Assembly: GCF_900199205.1 (NCBI RefSeq)
Contig: NZ_OBMJ01000001.1
Coordinates: 4,839,001 to 4,903,000 of the forward strand
Origin: Streptomyces sp. 1331.2
GTDB taxonomy: Bacteria > Actinomycetota > Actinomycetes > Streptomycetales > Streptomycetaceae
DNA length: 64,000 bases
Direction: 5' to 3'
Numbering within the stretch: the stretch's first letter is position 1; every line of letters begins with the position of its first letter. The notes under the pieces are model-generated. The model had not been told where the DNA came from. It saw nothing but the letters and a program-made list of their open reading frames with translations, and did not search any database. Position numbers and translations under genes: made by a program. Shown piece by piece: positions 42,942-51,599 of the stretch.

Positions 42942-43187
42942 ATGGGCATCTTCGACAGGCTGTTCCACCGGCCCCCGCACCACGAGGCCACCGGCGAGGA
43001 CGCCGCCCAGCGGGCCGCCCTCGCCCACGACGAGGCCGCCGACGCCTTCGGCGACGACGTCGAGCGCTCCCGCTCGCTGCAGGAGCAGCTGGCCCAGGAG
43101 CGGCTGGCTCAGGAGCAACTCTCCCAGGCGGAGGCCGACCGGCGGGCCGCCGAGAACATGACCGCAGAGGGAGACCCCTGGGACTGA
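42942..43187 (+). CDS. small acidic coiled-coil protein of unknown function
   Basis: 81-residue soluble protein. The ATG at 42942 is preceded by an excellent GGAGGAGGAG site. The N-terminus MGIFDRLFHRPP is amphipathic. Residues 44-68 form a Glu/Gln-rich heptad-like helix with repeats (EQLAQERLAQEQLSQ), suggesting a coiled coil. It stands alone between phospholipase C and the convergent protease. I do not recognise a family. Length, site quality and composition argue it is real. Confidence 0.75.
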   Translation: MGIFDRLFHRPPHHEATGEDAAQRAALAHDEAADAFGDDVERSRSLQEQLAQERLAQEQLSQAEADRRAAENMTAEGDPWD

Positions 43188-43226
43188 CCCCCGGGCAAGA
43201 CTCCTGGCACTGACCCCCCGGCGCCG

Positions 43227-46200
43227 TCACCGCGCCCGCGGCGGCAGCGGCGGGCGCCGCAGGTCCGGCCGGGGCGTGGACTCCGGCGGCGGCACGGCCG
43301 CGGGCGCGTCCTCCAGCAGTTCCAGGGCCAGCTGCACGGCGGTCCGCAGCTCGGGGTGGCGCCCCCGCGCCCAGTCGCGCGGGGTGCGCAGCACGTGCAC
43401 GTCCGGTTCGACGCCCCGGTTCTCCACCGACCAGCCGAGCCCGCCGTCGAACCAGGAGGCGTTCTTCGGCACCGAGATCTGGGTGCCGTCGCCGAGGGTG
43501 TGCCGCCCGGTCATCCCGACCACCCCGCCCCAGGTGCGGTTGCCGATCACCGGGCCGAGCCCGAGCAGCTTGATGGCCGCGATGATCACGTCCCCGTCGG
43601 AGCTGGTCGCCTCGTCGGCGAGGGCGACCAGCGGGCCGCGCAGCGCGTGCCGCGGCCAGCGGACCGGCTGGCGGTCCCGGGTGAAGTCCCAGGCGAGGAC
43701 GTGCCGGGTGAGCTTCTCCAGGACCAGTTCGGAGACGTTGCCGCCGGCGTTGCCGCGCACGTCCAGGACCAGCGCGGGCTTGTCGAGTTCGCGCCGCAGG
43801 TCCCGGTTGAACTGCGCCCAGCCGGAGCCGCCGAGGTCCGGGATGTGCAGGTAGCCGCACCGGCCGTCACTGAACTCCCGTACCAGGGAGCGGCGTTTGG
43901 AGACCCAGTCCTGGTAGCGGATGGGTCGCTCGTCGGTGAGCGGGGTGACGGCGATCCGCCGCACCGGGCCGTCCGGGTCGCTGCGCAGGGTCAGTTCGAC
44001 GGTGGTGCCGCCGGTACCGGCCAGCAGCGGCAGCGGGCCGCGCACCGGGTCGACGGGACGGCCGCCGACCTCCACGAGCTCGTCGCCGTCGCGCACGCCC
44101 TGGGCGGCCAGCGGGGCGCGGGCGCGCGGGTCGGAGGACTCGCCGGGCAGCACCCGCTCGACCAGCCAGCGTCCGTCGGGGGAGCGGTGCGCGGTGGCGC
44201 CGAGCAGGCCGAGCGGCTGCTGGGCGAGCGAGGGCCCCTCGGCGCGGCGGGACGGGGTGACGTAGGCGTGCGAGGTGCCCAGTTCGCCGAGGAGTTCGCG
44301 CAGCAGGTCGGCGAAGTCGTCGGGTGAGCAGACGCGTTCCAGCAGCGGCTCGTACTGGGCGACCAGGGCGGGCCAGTCCAGGCCGGACATCCGCTCGTCC
44401 CAGAACTGGTCCCGGACGATCCGGGCGGCCTCGTGGTAGGCCTGGCGCCACTCGGCGGCCGGGTGGACGGTGTGGGTGATCCGGCGCAGGTCGACGCTGG
44501 TGCCGGCGGAGGGGGCGCCGACCGGGACGACCCGGAGCGTGCCGGCCGAGTAGACCGCGATGGTGCCGCCGTCGCCGGAGACCGCGTAGCCGTCCAGCTT
44601 GTCCACCAGCGTGGTGCGGGTGCCCCGGGCCAGGTCGAAGTGCTCCAGCGAGGGGCGGCCGGAGGTGTCCTCCGGGCTGGCGAAGGTCTGCCCGAGGGTG
44701 CCGGAGATCGGCCAGCGCAGCCAGACCAGGCCGCCGCGCACCGCGTCGGTGGCCGAGTACTTGGAGGCGATCACCGGGAACTGCAGCAGCCGCTCGCCGA
44801 TGCCCTCCGGGTCGACCCGCACGGTGCCGTCGCCGCCGTCCCCGGCCGGGGCGCCCTCCTCGACGGGCGCGGCGAACGGCGAGGGCGTGTCGGCGGTCAG
44901 CGGGACGAGGTACGGGCGGCAGCCGAGTGGGAAGGAGAGGTCGCCGGTGTGCACGTCGTGGACGGGGTCGAAGCCGCGCCAGGACAGGAAGGCCAGGTAG
45001 CGGCCGTCCCGGGTGAACACCGGCTGCTCGTCCTCGAAGCGGCCGTCGGTGACCTCGGTGGTCGGTGCGGGCGCGTCGGTGCGGGTGAGCCGGATGCGGC
45101 GCAGCGAGCGCCCGGCGACCGGCTGGGACCAGGCGATCCAGTGCGAGTCGGGGGAGAAGCGGGCGCTGGAGACCGGCCCGTAGCCGGAGGCGGCCAGCTC
45201 GCGCACCTCGCCGTCGTCGGCGGAGACCAGCAGCAGCCGTCCGTCCGAGGAGGCGGCGGCGAGGCGGCTGCCGTCGGGGGAGGCGGTGAGTTCCAGGACG
45301 CGGCCGAGCCGGCCGGCGGCGAGCACCCGGTGGCGGTGCCGTTCGGCCGTCTCGTGCCCGGGCAGCGGCATCACCTCGATCGCGTCGGCGCCCTGGGCGT
45401 CGGTGATCCAGGCGGCCTCGCCGGTGTGGCCGAGCAGCACGGGCAGCCGGGTCCGCACCCCGGGGGTGTCGGCGAGCGCGCGGGCCGGGCCGTCCTTGTG
45501 GGTCAGCCAGTACTGGCTGCCGCGCACGGTGACGACCCCGGCCCGGCCGGTCCGGTCGCAGGCGAGGTCCTTGACCTGGGTCGCGGCGTTGACCTGGTAC
45601 GGGCGGCGGCCGGCCCGGGCGCCGCCGAGCGGGATGCGCAGCCGGCGGGGGGCGGGGGCGTCCAGGCCGTCGAGCAGCCAGAGGTCCCCGGCGTGCTGGT
45701 AGACGATCCGGGTGCCGTCGGTGGCGGCTTCGCGGGCGTAGTAGGAGGCGTGGTCGGTGTGCCGGCGCAGGTCGGTGCCGTCGGGGCGGCAGGAGTAGAC
45801 GTTGCCGATGCCCTCGTGGTCGGAGAGGAAGGCGATCCGGCCGGAGACCGGCATGGGTGAGGCGAGGTGCCCGGTGTGGTCGGGCAGGATCTGTTCGCCG
45901 TCCGCCCAGAGCCGGCCGGTGGCGCCGCCCCGGTAGCGCTTCCAGGCGGCCGGCTCGTGCGGGGCGGAGCCGGTCAGCAGGACGGTCCGCTCGCGGCTCA
46001 TCTGGGCGTCGCCGACCGGGCCCCAGGGCATCCGGCGGCCTGGGGAGCCGTCCGGCGGCAGGGCGTGCGCCCAGGTGTAGTGGCCGAAGGGCTCGTGGAA
46101 GGAGGTGACGGCCAGCACCTCGCCGTCCGGCAGCCAGCCGCGGACCCGGGTGTCCTGGCTGCCCCAGAAGCTGAGCCGGCGGGCCTCGCCGCCCTCGACG

Positions 46201-46433
46201 GGAGCGGTCCACACCTCGGGGCTCAGGCTCAGCCAGCCGGTCCAGGCGAGGGTGGTGCCGTCGGGGGAGAAGCGGGGGTGGCTGACCCGGGTGCGGTCGC
46301 AGGTGATCCGCCAGGCCCGGCCGGTGACGGCGCCGCCGGCGTCCAGCGGGGCGATCCAGACGTCGTCCTCGGCGGTGAAGGTGAGCAGGTCGCCGTGCAG
46401 GTGCGGGTGGCGGAGGTAGCCGGGCGGGGTCAC
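43227..46433 (-). CDS. tricorn-type protease (S41 family)
   Basis: 1068-residue cytoplasmic protease: N-terminal six-bladed and seven-bladed beta-propellers (about 1-650, with FSPDGTTLAW and FSPDSHWIAW repeats), a C1 helical domain, PDZ domain (about 740-830) and C2 catalytic domain. Catalytic residues by tricorn pattern: His in GTSHAYV, nucleophile Ser near 945 in EATSSDGD, and Glu in SVENRG near 1004. GTG at 46433 is chosen since homologues begin MTPPGYLRHPHLHGDLLTF; 34 upstream codons lack similarity. It may trim peptides released by the proteasome. Divergent from the chitinase. Confidence 0.94.
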   Translation of the reverse strand: MTPPGYLRHPHLHGDLLTFTAEDDVWIAPLDAGGAVTGRAWRITCDRTRVSHPRFSPDGTTLAWTGWLSLSPEVWTAPVEGGEARRLSFWGSQDTRVRGWLPDGEVLAVTSFHEPFGHYTWAHALPPDGSPGRRMPWGPVGDAQMSRERTVLLTGSAPHEPAAWKRYRGGATGRLWADGEQILPDHTGHLASPMPVSGRIAFLSDHEGIGNVYSCRPDGTDLRRHTDHASYYAREAATDGTRIVYQHAGDLWLLDGLDAPAPRRLRIPLGGARAGRRPYQVNAATQVKDLACDRTGRAGVVTVRGSQYWLTHKDGPARALADTPGVRTRLPVLLGHTGEAAWITDAQGADAIEVMPLPGHETAERHRHRVLAAGRLGRVLELTASPDGSRLAAASSDGRLLLVSADDGEVRELAASGYGPVSSARFSPDSHWIAWSQPVAGRSLRRIRLTRTDAPAPTTEVTDGRFEDEQPVFTRDGRYLAFLSWRGFDPVHDVHTGDLSFPLGCRPYLVPLTADTPSPFAAPVEEGAPAGDGGDGTVRVDPEGIGERLLQFPVIASKYSATDAVRGGLVWLRWPISGTLGQTFASPEDTSGRPSLEHFDLARGTRTTLVDKLDGYAVSGDGGTIAVYSAGTLRVVPVGAPSAGTSVDLRRITHTVHPAAEWRQAYHEAARIVRDQFWDERMSGLDWPALVAQYEPLLERVCSPDDFADLLRELLGELGTSHAYVTPSRRAEGPSLAQQPLGLLGATAHRSPDGRWLVERVLPGESSDPRARAPLAAQGVRDGDELVEVGGRPVDPVRGPLPLLAGTGGTTVELTLRSDPDGPVRRIAVTPLTDERPIRYQDWVSKRRSLVREFSDGRCGYLHIPDLGGSGWAQFNRDLRRELDKPALVLDVRGNAGGNVSELVLEKLTRHVLAWDFTRDRQPVRWPRHALRGPLVALADEATSSDGDVIIAAIKLLGLGPVIGNRTWGGVVGMTGRHTLGDGTQISVPKNASWFDGGLGWSVENRGVEPDVHVLRTPRDWARGRHPELRTAVQLALELLEDAPAAVPPPESTPRPDLRRPPLPPRAR

Positions 46434-46499
46434 CCCTCCATCCTTCGACGGGGTGTCACCTGCGGCAACCCGGGCCGTCCGCGTGGTGTGTTCCGGAAC

Positions 46500-46552
46500 C
46501 GGTCTGGACCATTGACACTCGACGGCCGGATCCACTTCAGTGGTCTAGTCCA
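46500..46552 (+). promoter_or_regulatory. chitinase promoter with two DasR-like (dre) direct repeats
   Basis: Two 12-bp boxes match the dre/chitinase repeat TGGTCTAGACCA: CGGTCTGGACCA at 46500-46511 (10 of 12) and TGGTCTAGTCCA at 46541-46552 (11 of 12). A perfect -35, TTGACA (46512-46517), lies directly after the first. Spacing of 41 bp between boxes and their position around the promoter fit GlcNAc-responsive repression by DasR. Confidence 0.8.
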
Positions 46553-46647
46553 ACTTGGGTGCCAGGCCGGGCCGTTCCCCCCACTGGCGCGTGCTCCGGC
46601 GTGCCCTCGGACGTCCCCCACGACCGCGCCATCGCAGGAGCCCCCGC

Positions 46648-48297
46648 ATGCGCAGAAACCTCAGAACCGGCCTCGCCGCCGGCACCGCCTCCGCCGTCGC
46701 CGCCGCCACGCTGGTCGGCGTCACCCTGGGCCTCGCCCCCGCCGCCTCGGCCGGCGAGTTCCTGGTCAACGGCGGCTTCGAGTCCGGCTCGCTCGGCCCC
46801 TGGAGCTGCACCGGCAACACCGGCACCGTCGTCACCGGCCCGGTGCACGGCGGCAGCCGCGCGCTCGCCGCCGCGGCCTCGGCGAGCGACACCGCCCAGT
46901 GCGCCCAGACCGTCACCGTCACCCCCGGCACCACCTACACGCTCAGCGCGTACGTCAACGGCTCGTACGTCTACCTGGGCGTCGACGGCGGCGGCCCCAG
47001 CACCTGGACGCCCGGCACCGGCGGGTCGTACCAGAAGCTCAGCCTCAGCTTCACCACCGGCGCCACCCAGACCAGCGCCACCGTGTACACCCACGGCTGG
47101 TACGGCCAGGGCACCTACTACGCGGACGACGTCTCGTTGGACGGCCCGGGCGCCCCCAGCCCGACGCCCACGCCCACGCCCACTCCGACCCCGACGCCCA
47201 CCGCCACGCCCACCGCCACCGCCTCCCCGACCGCGACACCCACCGGCACCCCGACGGGCACGCCCACCACCCCGCCCGCCGGCAGCCACGCCCTGGTCGG
47301 CTACCTGCACGCGAGCTTCGCCAACGGCGCCGGCTACACCCGGATGGCCGACGTCCCGAACTCCTGGGACTTCATCGACCTCTCCTTCGGCGAGCCCACC
47401 TCCGCCACCTCCGGCGACATCCGCTTCAACCGCTGCTCCGTCACCGACTGCCCCACCGTCGAGTCCGACGCCGACTTCAAGGCCGCCATCGCCGCCAAGC
47501 GCGCCCAGGGCAAGAAGGTGCTGATCTCGATCGGTGGCCAGAACGGCCAGGTCCAGCTGACCACCACCGCCGCCCGGGACACCTTCGTCAGCTCGGTCTC
47601 GGCGATCATCGACCGGTGGGGCCTGGACGGCCTGGACATCGACTTCGAGGGCCACTCGCTCTCCCTGAACACCGGCGACACCGACTTCAGGAGCCCGACC
47701 ACCCCGGTCATCGTCAACCTGATCTCCGCACTGAAGACCCTCAAGGCCAAGTACGGCCCGGGCTTCGTGCTGACCATGGCTCCGGAGACCTTCTTCGTCC
47801 AACTCGGCTACCAGTACTACGGATCCGGCCCCTGGGGCGGCCAGGACCCGCGCGCCGGGGCGTACCTGCCGGTCATCCACGCGCTGCGCGACGACCTCAC
47901 CCTGCTGCACGTCCAGGACTACAACTCCGGGTCCGTCATGGGCCTGGACAACCAGTACCACTCGATGGGCGGCGCCGACTTCCACGTCGCGATGACCGAC
48001 CTGCTGCTCAAGGGCTTCCCGGTGGCGGGCAACGCGAACAACGTGTTCCCGCCGCTGCCCGCCGCCAAGGTCGCCATCGGCATGCCGGCCACCACCAACG
48101 CGGGCAACGGCTACGTCGCCCCGGCCGAGGTGGACAAGGCCCTGGACTGCCTCACCAGGCTCGCCAACTGCGGGACGTACGTGCCGCGTTCGGGGGCCCA
48201 GCCGAACCTGCGCGGGCTGATGACCTGGTCGATCAACTGGGACCGGTTCGGCGGGCGGGAGTTCTCCCGGAACTTCGACGGCTACTTCGGCCGCTGA
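46648..48297 (+). CDS. secreted GH18 chitinase with N-terminal carbohydrate-binding module
   Basis: Extracellular endochitinase, 549 residues. Signal peptide to about Ala36 (ASA-GEF). A beta-sandwich carbohydrate-binding module (37-167; NGGFESGSLGPWSC) is followed by a Pro/Thr linker (171-212), then the GH18 barrel. The catalytic DxxDxDxE is DGLDIDFE at 327-334, with SIGG upstream and a C-terminal MTWSINWD typical of bacterial chitinases. ATG at 46648 follows caggag. Its promoter carries two dre-like boxes, so control by GlcNAc through DasR is expected. Confidence 0.95.
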   Translation: MRRNLRTGLAAGTASAVAAATLVGVTLGLAPAASAGEFLVNGGFESGSLGPWSCTGNTGTVVTGPVHGGSRALAAAASASDTAQCAQTVTVTPGTTYTLSAYVNGSYVYLGVDGGGPSTWTPGTGGSYQKLSLSFTTGATQTSATVYTHGWYGQGTYYADDVSLDGPGAPSPTPTPTPTPTPTPTATPTATASPTATPTGTPTGTPTTPPAGSHALVGYLHASFANGAGYTRMADVPNSWDFIDLSFGEPTSATSGDIRFNRCSVTDCPTVESDADFKAAIAAKRAQGKKVLISIGGQNGQVQLTTTAARDTFVSSVSAIIDRWGLDGLDIDFEGHSLSLNTGDTDFRSPTTPVIVNLISALKTLKAKYGPGFVLTMAPETFFVQLGYQYYGSGPWGGQDPRAGAYLPVIHALRDDLTLLHVQDYNSGSVMGLDNQYHSMGGADFHVAMTDLLLKGFPVAGNANNVFPPLPAAKVAIGMPATTNAGNGYVAPAEVDKALDCLTRLANCGTYVPRSGAQPNLRGLMTWSINWDRFGGREFSRNFDGYFGR

Positions 48298-48359
48298 CCC
48301 GACCTCCACGCCGACCCGAGGTCCACGGGCGCCGACGTCCACGCCGACCGGCCGTCCGC

Positions 48360-48407
48360 GGGACCATGGTTGAACCTCACACCCGTGTCAGGTCCAACCA
48401 TGGTCCC
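48360..48407 (+). promoter_or_regulatory. 48-bp near-perfect palindrome, MerR-type operator/promoter
   Basis: Arms 48360-48382 and 48385-48407 match at 21 of 23 positions about a cc centre; the core is acctcacac/gtgtcaggt. TTGAAC (48370-48375) as -35 and AACCAT (48396-48401) as -10 would be 20 bp apart, the over-long spacer of MerR-controlled promoters. It covers the first possible ATG of the MFS gene, so the transcript may be leaderless from 48409. Confidence 0.6.
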
Positions 48408-48408
48408 C

Positions 48409-49599
48409 ATGGCGACCACACAGCTCACCACCCCGGTGTCCCGCACACCCTTCCCGCTCCCCGCCCTGCTCGCCCTGGCCACCGCGGTCTTCGTCACCGC
48501 GCTCACCGAGACCCTGCCCGCCGGCGTCCTGCCGGGGATGGGCGAAGCCCTCGGCGTGAGCGAGTCGGCGGCCGGGCAGACCGTCACCGTCTACGCGCTG
48601 GGGACCGCCGCCACCGCGATCCCGCTCACCGCGGCCACCGCCGGCTGGAACCGCAAGCGGCTGCTGCTCACCGCGATGGCCGGCTTCGCGGTGGCCAACA
48701 CGGTGACCGCGGCCTCCACCGCCTATCCGCTCACGATGGCCGCCCGCTTCCTCGCGGGCGTCGCGGCCGGTCTCGCCTGGGCGCTGCTGGCCGGGTACGC
48801 CCGCCGGCTGGTGCCGGTCGAGCAACAGGGCCGGGCGATGGCCGTCGTGATGGCGGGAGTGCCGGTGGCGCTGTCACTCGGAGTGCCGATCGGCACCTTC
48901 CTCGGCCGGATGCTCGCCTGGTGGGTGCCCTTCCTGGCCATGACGGCACTGGCGGTCGGTGTGGTCGGCTGGATCGCGGCGCTGCTGCCCGGTCGGCCCG
49001 GGCAGCCGGCCGGGGAACGCACCCCGGTCCGGCGCGCCCTCACCGTGCCCGGCGTGGTGCCGGTGCTCGGCGTGACGGTGCTCTACGTACTGGCGCACAC
49101 CGTCCTCTTCACCTACATCGCGCCCTTCCTCGACGGGGCCGGCCTCGGTGCCGCCACCGGCACCGTGCTGCTGGTCTTCGGGCTGGCCTCGCTGCTGAGC
49201 ATCTGGCTCACCGGAGCCCACATCCACCGCCGGCTGCGGCAGTTGACGATCGGCGGCGCACTGCTGGTCGCGGTGACGGCAGTCGTCCTCGCGGTGTGGT
49301 CCGGCAGCGCGGCGCCGGTGTACGCCGCCGCAGCGCTCTGGGGCCTGGGCTGGGGCGGCGCTCCGACGCTGCTGCAGACCGCCCTCGGCGACGCGGGCGG
49401 CGACCAGGCGGACGCCGCCCAGGCCGTGCTGGTGACCCTGTGGAACGTCGCGATGGCGGGCGGCGGGGTGGTCGGCGGCCTCGTCCTGAGCGGCCTCGGC
49501 ACCGGCGCCCTGCCCTGGACGGTCCTCGCGCTGCTGCTCCCCGCCCTCGCCGTGGTCATCGGCGCCCGCCGTCACGCCTTCCCGCCGGTGCGGCGTTAG
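48409..49599 (+). CDS. MFS transporter, drug/arabinose-efflux type
   Basis: 396-residue major facilitator with twelve helices, of the DHA1/AraJ-like efflux group: ATAVFVTALTETLPAGVLPGM at helix 1, motif A region GWNRKRLLLTAMAGFAVAN, motif C-like MAGVPVALSLGVPIGTFLGRM. Starts at 48400 and 48409 are both in frame; 48409 is preferred because the 48-bp palindrome and its likely promoter overlap the first. No MerR regulator gene is next to it. The substrate is unknown; streptomycete relatives are annotated as drug exporters. Confidence 0.9.
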   Translation: MATTQLTTPVSRTPFPLPALLALATAVFVTALTETLPAGVLPGMGEALGVSESAAGQTVTVYALGTAATAIPLTAATAGWNRKRLLLTAMAGFAVANTVTAASTAYPLTMAARFLAGVAAGLAWALLAGYARRLVPVEQQGRAMAVVMAGVPVALSLGVPIGTFLGRMLAWWVPFLAMTALAVGVVGWIAALLPGRPGQPAGERTPVRRALTVPGVVPVLGVTVLYVLAHTVLFTYIAPFLDGAGLGAATGTVLLVFGLASLLSIWLTGAHIHRRLRQLTIGGALLVAVTAVVLAVWSGSAAPVYAAAALWGLGWGGAPTLLQTALGDAGGDQADAAQAVLVTLWNVAMAGGGVVGGLVLSGLGTGALPWTVLALLLPALAVVIGARRHAFPPVRR

Positions 49600-49650
49600 C
49601 GCCCCCGCCCGGCGAGGGTCAGCGCAGGTGCCGTTCCGGTCGCTGCGGGG

Positions 49651-50286
49651 TCAGCGCACCTCCAGCGCGTGCGACTTCAGCCGGGCGATCAGCTCGGGCG
49701 ACGCGGTCGCGGTGGACCCCGCCGAGTACGGCGGCTGCGGGTCGTACTCGATGACCAGCTGGATCGCCTCCGCGACCGCGTCCCCGGCGAGCCGGCCGGT
49801 CAGCGACAGCGCGAGGTCGATCCCCGCCGAGACCCCGGCCGCGGTCGCGTACTTCCCGTCCAGGACGACCCGCTCGGTGCCGGTCGCCTCGGCCCCGAGC
49901 GCGGCCAGCTGCTCCAGGCAGTACCAGTGCGAGGTGGCCCGGCGTCCCTTCAGCAGCCCGGCGGCGCCCAGCAGCAGTGAGCCGGAGCAGACCGAGGTGG
50001 TCCAGGTGGTGGTCGTGTCGACGGCCCGCACCCACTCCAGCAGGCCCTGGTCGGACAGTTGGGCCTCCGTCCCGGGCCCGCCGGGCACGAGCAGCACGTC
50101 CGCCGCGTCCACCTCGTCGATCGCGAGGTCCGCGGTGAGCGCCAGGCTCTTCATGTCGGTGCGCACCGGGCCGCGCCGGGCGGCGGTGAACACCACCTCG
50201 GCGCCGGGGATCCGGGACAGCACCTCGTACGGGCCGACCGCGTCCAGGGCGGTGAATTCGTCGTACAGCAGGAAGGCGATGCGCAT
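49651..50286 (-). CDS. DJ-1/PfpI family protein
   Basis: 211-residue class I glutamine-amidotransferase-like protein. The nucleophile elbow Cys is in TSVCSGSLLLGAAG (near residue 101), with the partner acid in the N-terminal LLYDEFTALDAVGPYEV segment. LLVPGGPG is the central strand. ATG at 50286 overlaps the upstream regulator stop by one base (TGATG), so translation is coupled. Members include isonitrile hydratases and glyoxalase/chaperone types; the specific reaction cannot be told. Its domain is homologous to the N-terminal domain of the regulator it follows. Confidence 0.9.
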   Translation of the reverse strand: MRIAFLLYDEFTALDAVGPYEVLSRIPGAEVVFTAARRGPVRTDMKSLALTADLAIDEVDAADVLLVPGGPGTEAQLSDQGLLEWVRAVDTTTTWTTSVCSGSLLLGAAGLLKGRRATSHWYCLEQLAALGAEATGTERVVLDGKYATAAGVSAGIDLALSLTGRLAGDAVAEAIQLVIEYDPQPPYSAGSTATASPELIARLKSHALEVR

Positions 50287-51275
50287 CAGTGTTCTCCGTC
50301 GTGACTCGTTCGGATGTCGTGACTCGGTCGGAAGCGGCGTCGGTACTCGGCGGGCGGGGCGGCCAGGGCCCGGACGAAGGCGCGCCGCATCGCCTCCGGG
50401 GTGCCGTAGCCGCAGTGGCGGGCGATCTCCTCGATGCCCTCGGCGGTCTCCTCCAGCCGCCGCCGGGCGGCCTCCAGCCGGACCCCGTCCACGTACCGGC
50501 CGGGGGTGACCCCGACCTCGGCGGCGAAGGCGCGGGCGAAGTGCCGCGGGGAGAGCGCCGAGCGGCGGGCCAGCGCCTCGACCGACAGGTCGGCCTCCGG
50601 ATGCTCGGCGATCCACCGCTGCACCTCGCGCAGCGGCTCCCGGGCCGCCACCTGGGCGGCCAGCTGGGTGCTGAACTGGGCCTGGTTGCCGGGCCGGCGC
50701 AGGAAGACCACCAGGTGACGGGCGATCAGCAGGGCGGCCTCCCGGCCCAGGTCCTCCTCGACCAGGGCCAGCGCCAGGTCGATCCCGGCGGTGACCCCGG
50801 CGGAGGTGGCGAGGCGCCCGTCCCGGACGTAGATCGGATCGGGGTCCACCTCGACGTCCGGGTACCGCCGGGCCAGCGCCTCGCAGTGCGCCCAGTGCGT
50901 GGTAGCCCGGCGCCCGGCCAGCAGCCCGGCCTCGGCGAGCAGGAAGGCGCCGGTGCACACCGACACCACCCGCTCGGCGCCTTCGGCCAGCTCCCGGATC
51001 CGTGCCACCAGGGCGGCGTCCGGACGCTCGCCGACCGGCCCGCCGGGGACCACCAGGGTGTCCACCGGCCCGGCCTCGGCGAGGTCGGCGTCCGCCAGCA
51101 GCCCCAGCCCGCTGTGGCTGCGTACCGGCCCGCCGCCGAGGGAGGCGGTGGCGACCCGGTACGCACCCGGTTGCCCGGCGGCCGCGCCGGCCCCCGCGAA
51201 CACCTCCACGGGGCCGGTCACGTCCAGGCTCTGCACGCCCTCGTAGAGGACGACCAGCACGCTGCGTGCTCTCAT
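50286..51275 (-). CDS. GlxA-family transcriptional regulator (DJ-1 domain + AraC HTH)
   Basis: 329-residue regulator. An N-terminal DJ-1/PfpI-like sensor domain (about 1-190, cysteine in SVCTGAFLLAEAG) is joined to a C-terminal AraC-type double helix-turn-helix (about 225-320: LARRSALSPRHFARAFAAEVG and IARHCGYGTPEAMRRAF). ATG at 51275 is the only good start. It is cotranscribed and coupled with the downstream DJ-1 protein, which it probably controls. The name GlxA here is the AraC-regulator family and has no link to the copper oxidase glxA. tRNA-Lys copy 3 lies upstream on the same strand. Confidence 0.92.
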   Translation of the reverse strand: MRARSVLVVLYEGVQSLDVTGPVEVFAGAGAAAGQPGAYRVATASLGGGPVRSHSGLGLLADADLAEAGPVDTLVVPGGPVGERPDAALVARIRELAEGAERVVSVCTGAFLLAEAGLLAGRRATTHWAHCEALARRYPDVEVDPDPIYVRDGRLATSAGVTAGIDLALALVEEDLGREAALLIARHLVVFLRRPGNQAQFSTQLAAQVAAREPLREVQRWIAEHPEADLSVEALARRSALSPRHFARAFAAEVGVTPGRYVDGVRLEAARRRLEETAEGIEEIARHCGYGTPEAMRRAFVRALAAPPAEYRRRFRPSHDIRTSHDGEH

Positions 51276-51381
51276 GCGGCCAGCCTGTCAGCGGGTCGGG
51301 GTGGCAGCAATGACCTGCATCCCACCTTTTCTGCCATGCCCGCTCGGGCGCGCAGCCGGAAAAGCCGGTAGAGCCGGAAAC

Positions 51382-51420
51382 GCCGGAAGGCCCCTCGCTT
51401 TCGCAAGGGGCCTTCCGGCT
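51382..51420 (-). terminator. terminator of tRNA-Lys copy 3
   Basis: Fourteen-bp stem (gccggaaggcccct with its complement) just past the tRNA 3' end, followed on the minus strand by gtttcc. The same hairpin, base for base, follows copy 4 at 56282-56319. Confidence 0.85.
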
Positions 51421-51425
51421 GTCTG

Positions 51426-51499
51426 TGCGCCGCCAGGGACTCGAACCCCGGACCCGCTGATTAAGAGTCAGCTGCTCTAACCAACTGAGCTAGCGGCGC
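51426..51499 (-). tRNA. tRNA-Lys (anticodon CTT), copy 3
   Basis: Identical to the other three copies. Minus-strand upstream sequence ggtaatgttctcc supplies a taatgt -10. The identity with copy 4 extends through the terminator, about 120 bp in all, marking these two as the closest pair. Confidence 0.97.
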
Positions 51500-51599
51500 C
51501 TGCTGACGTGGAGAACATTACCTGGTCAGCAGCCGAAACACACAATCGGCCCGGAGGTCCCCCGTTCCTCCGGGCCGATCGCGGTTCCCGGCCCGGGGC

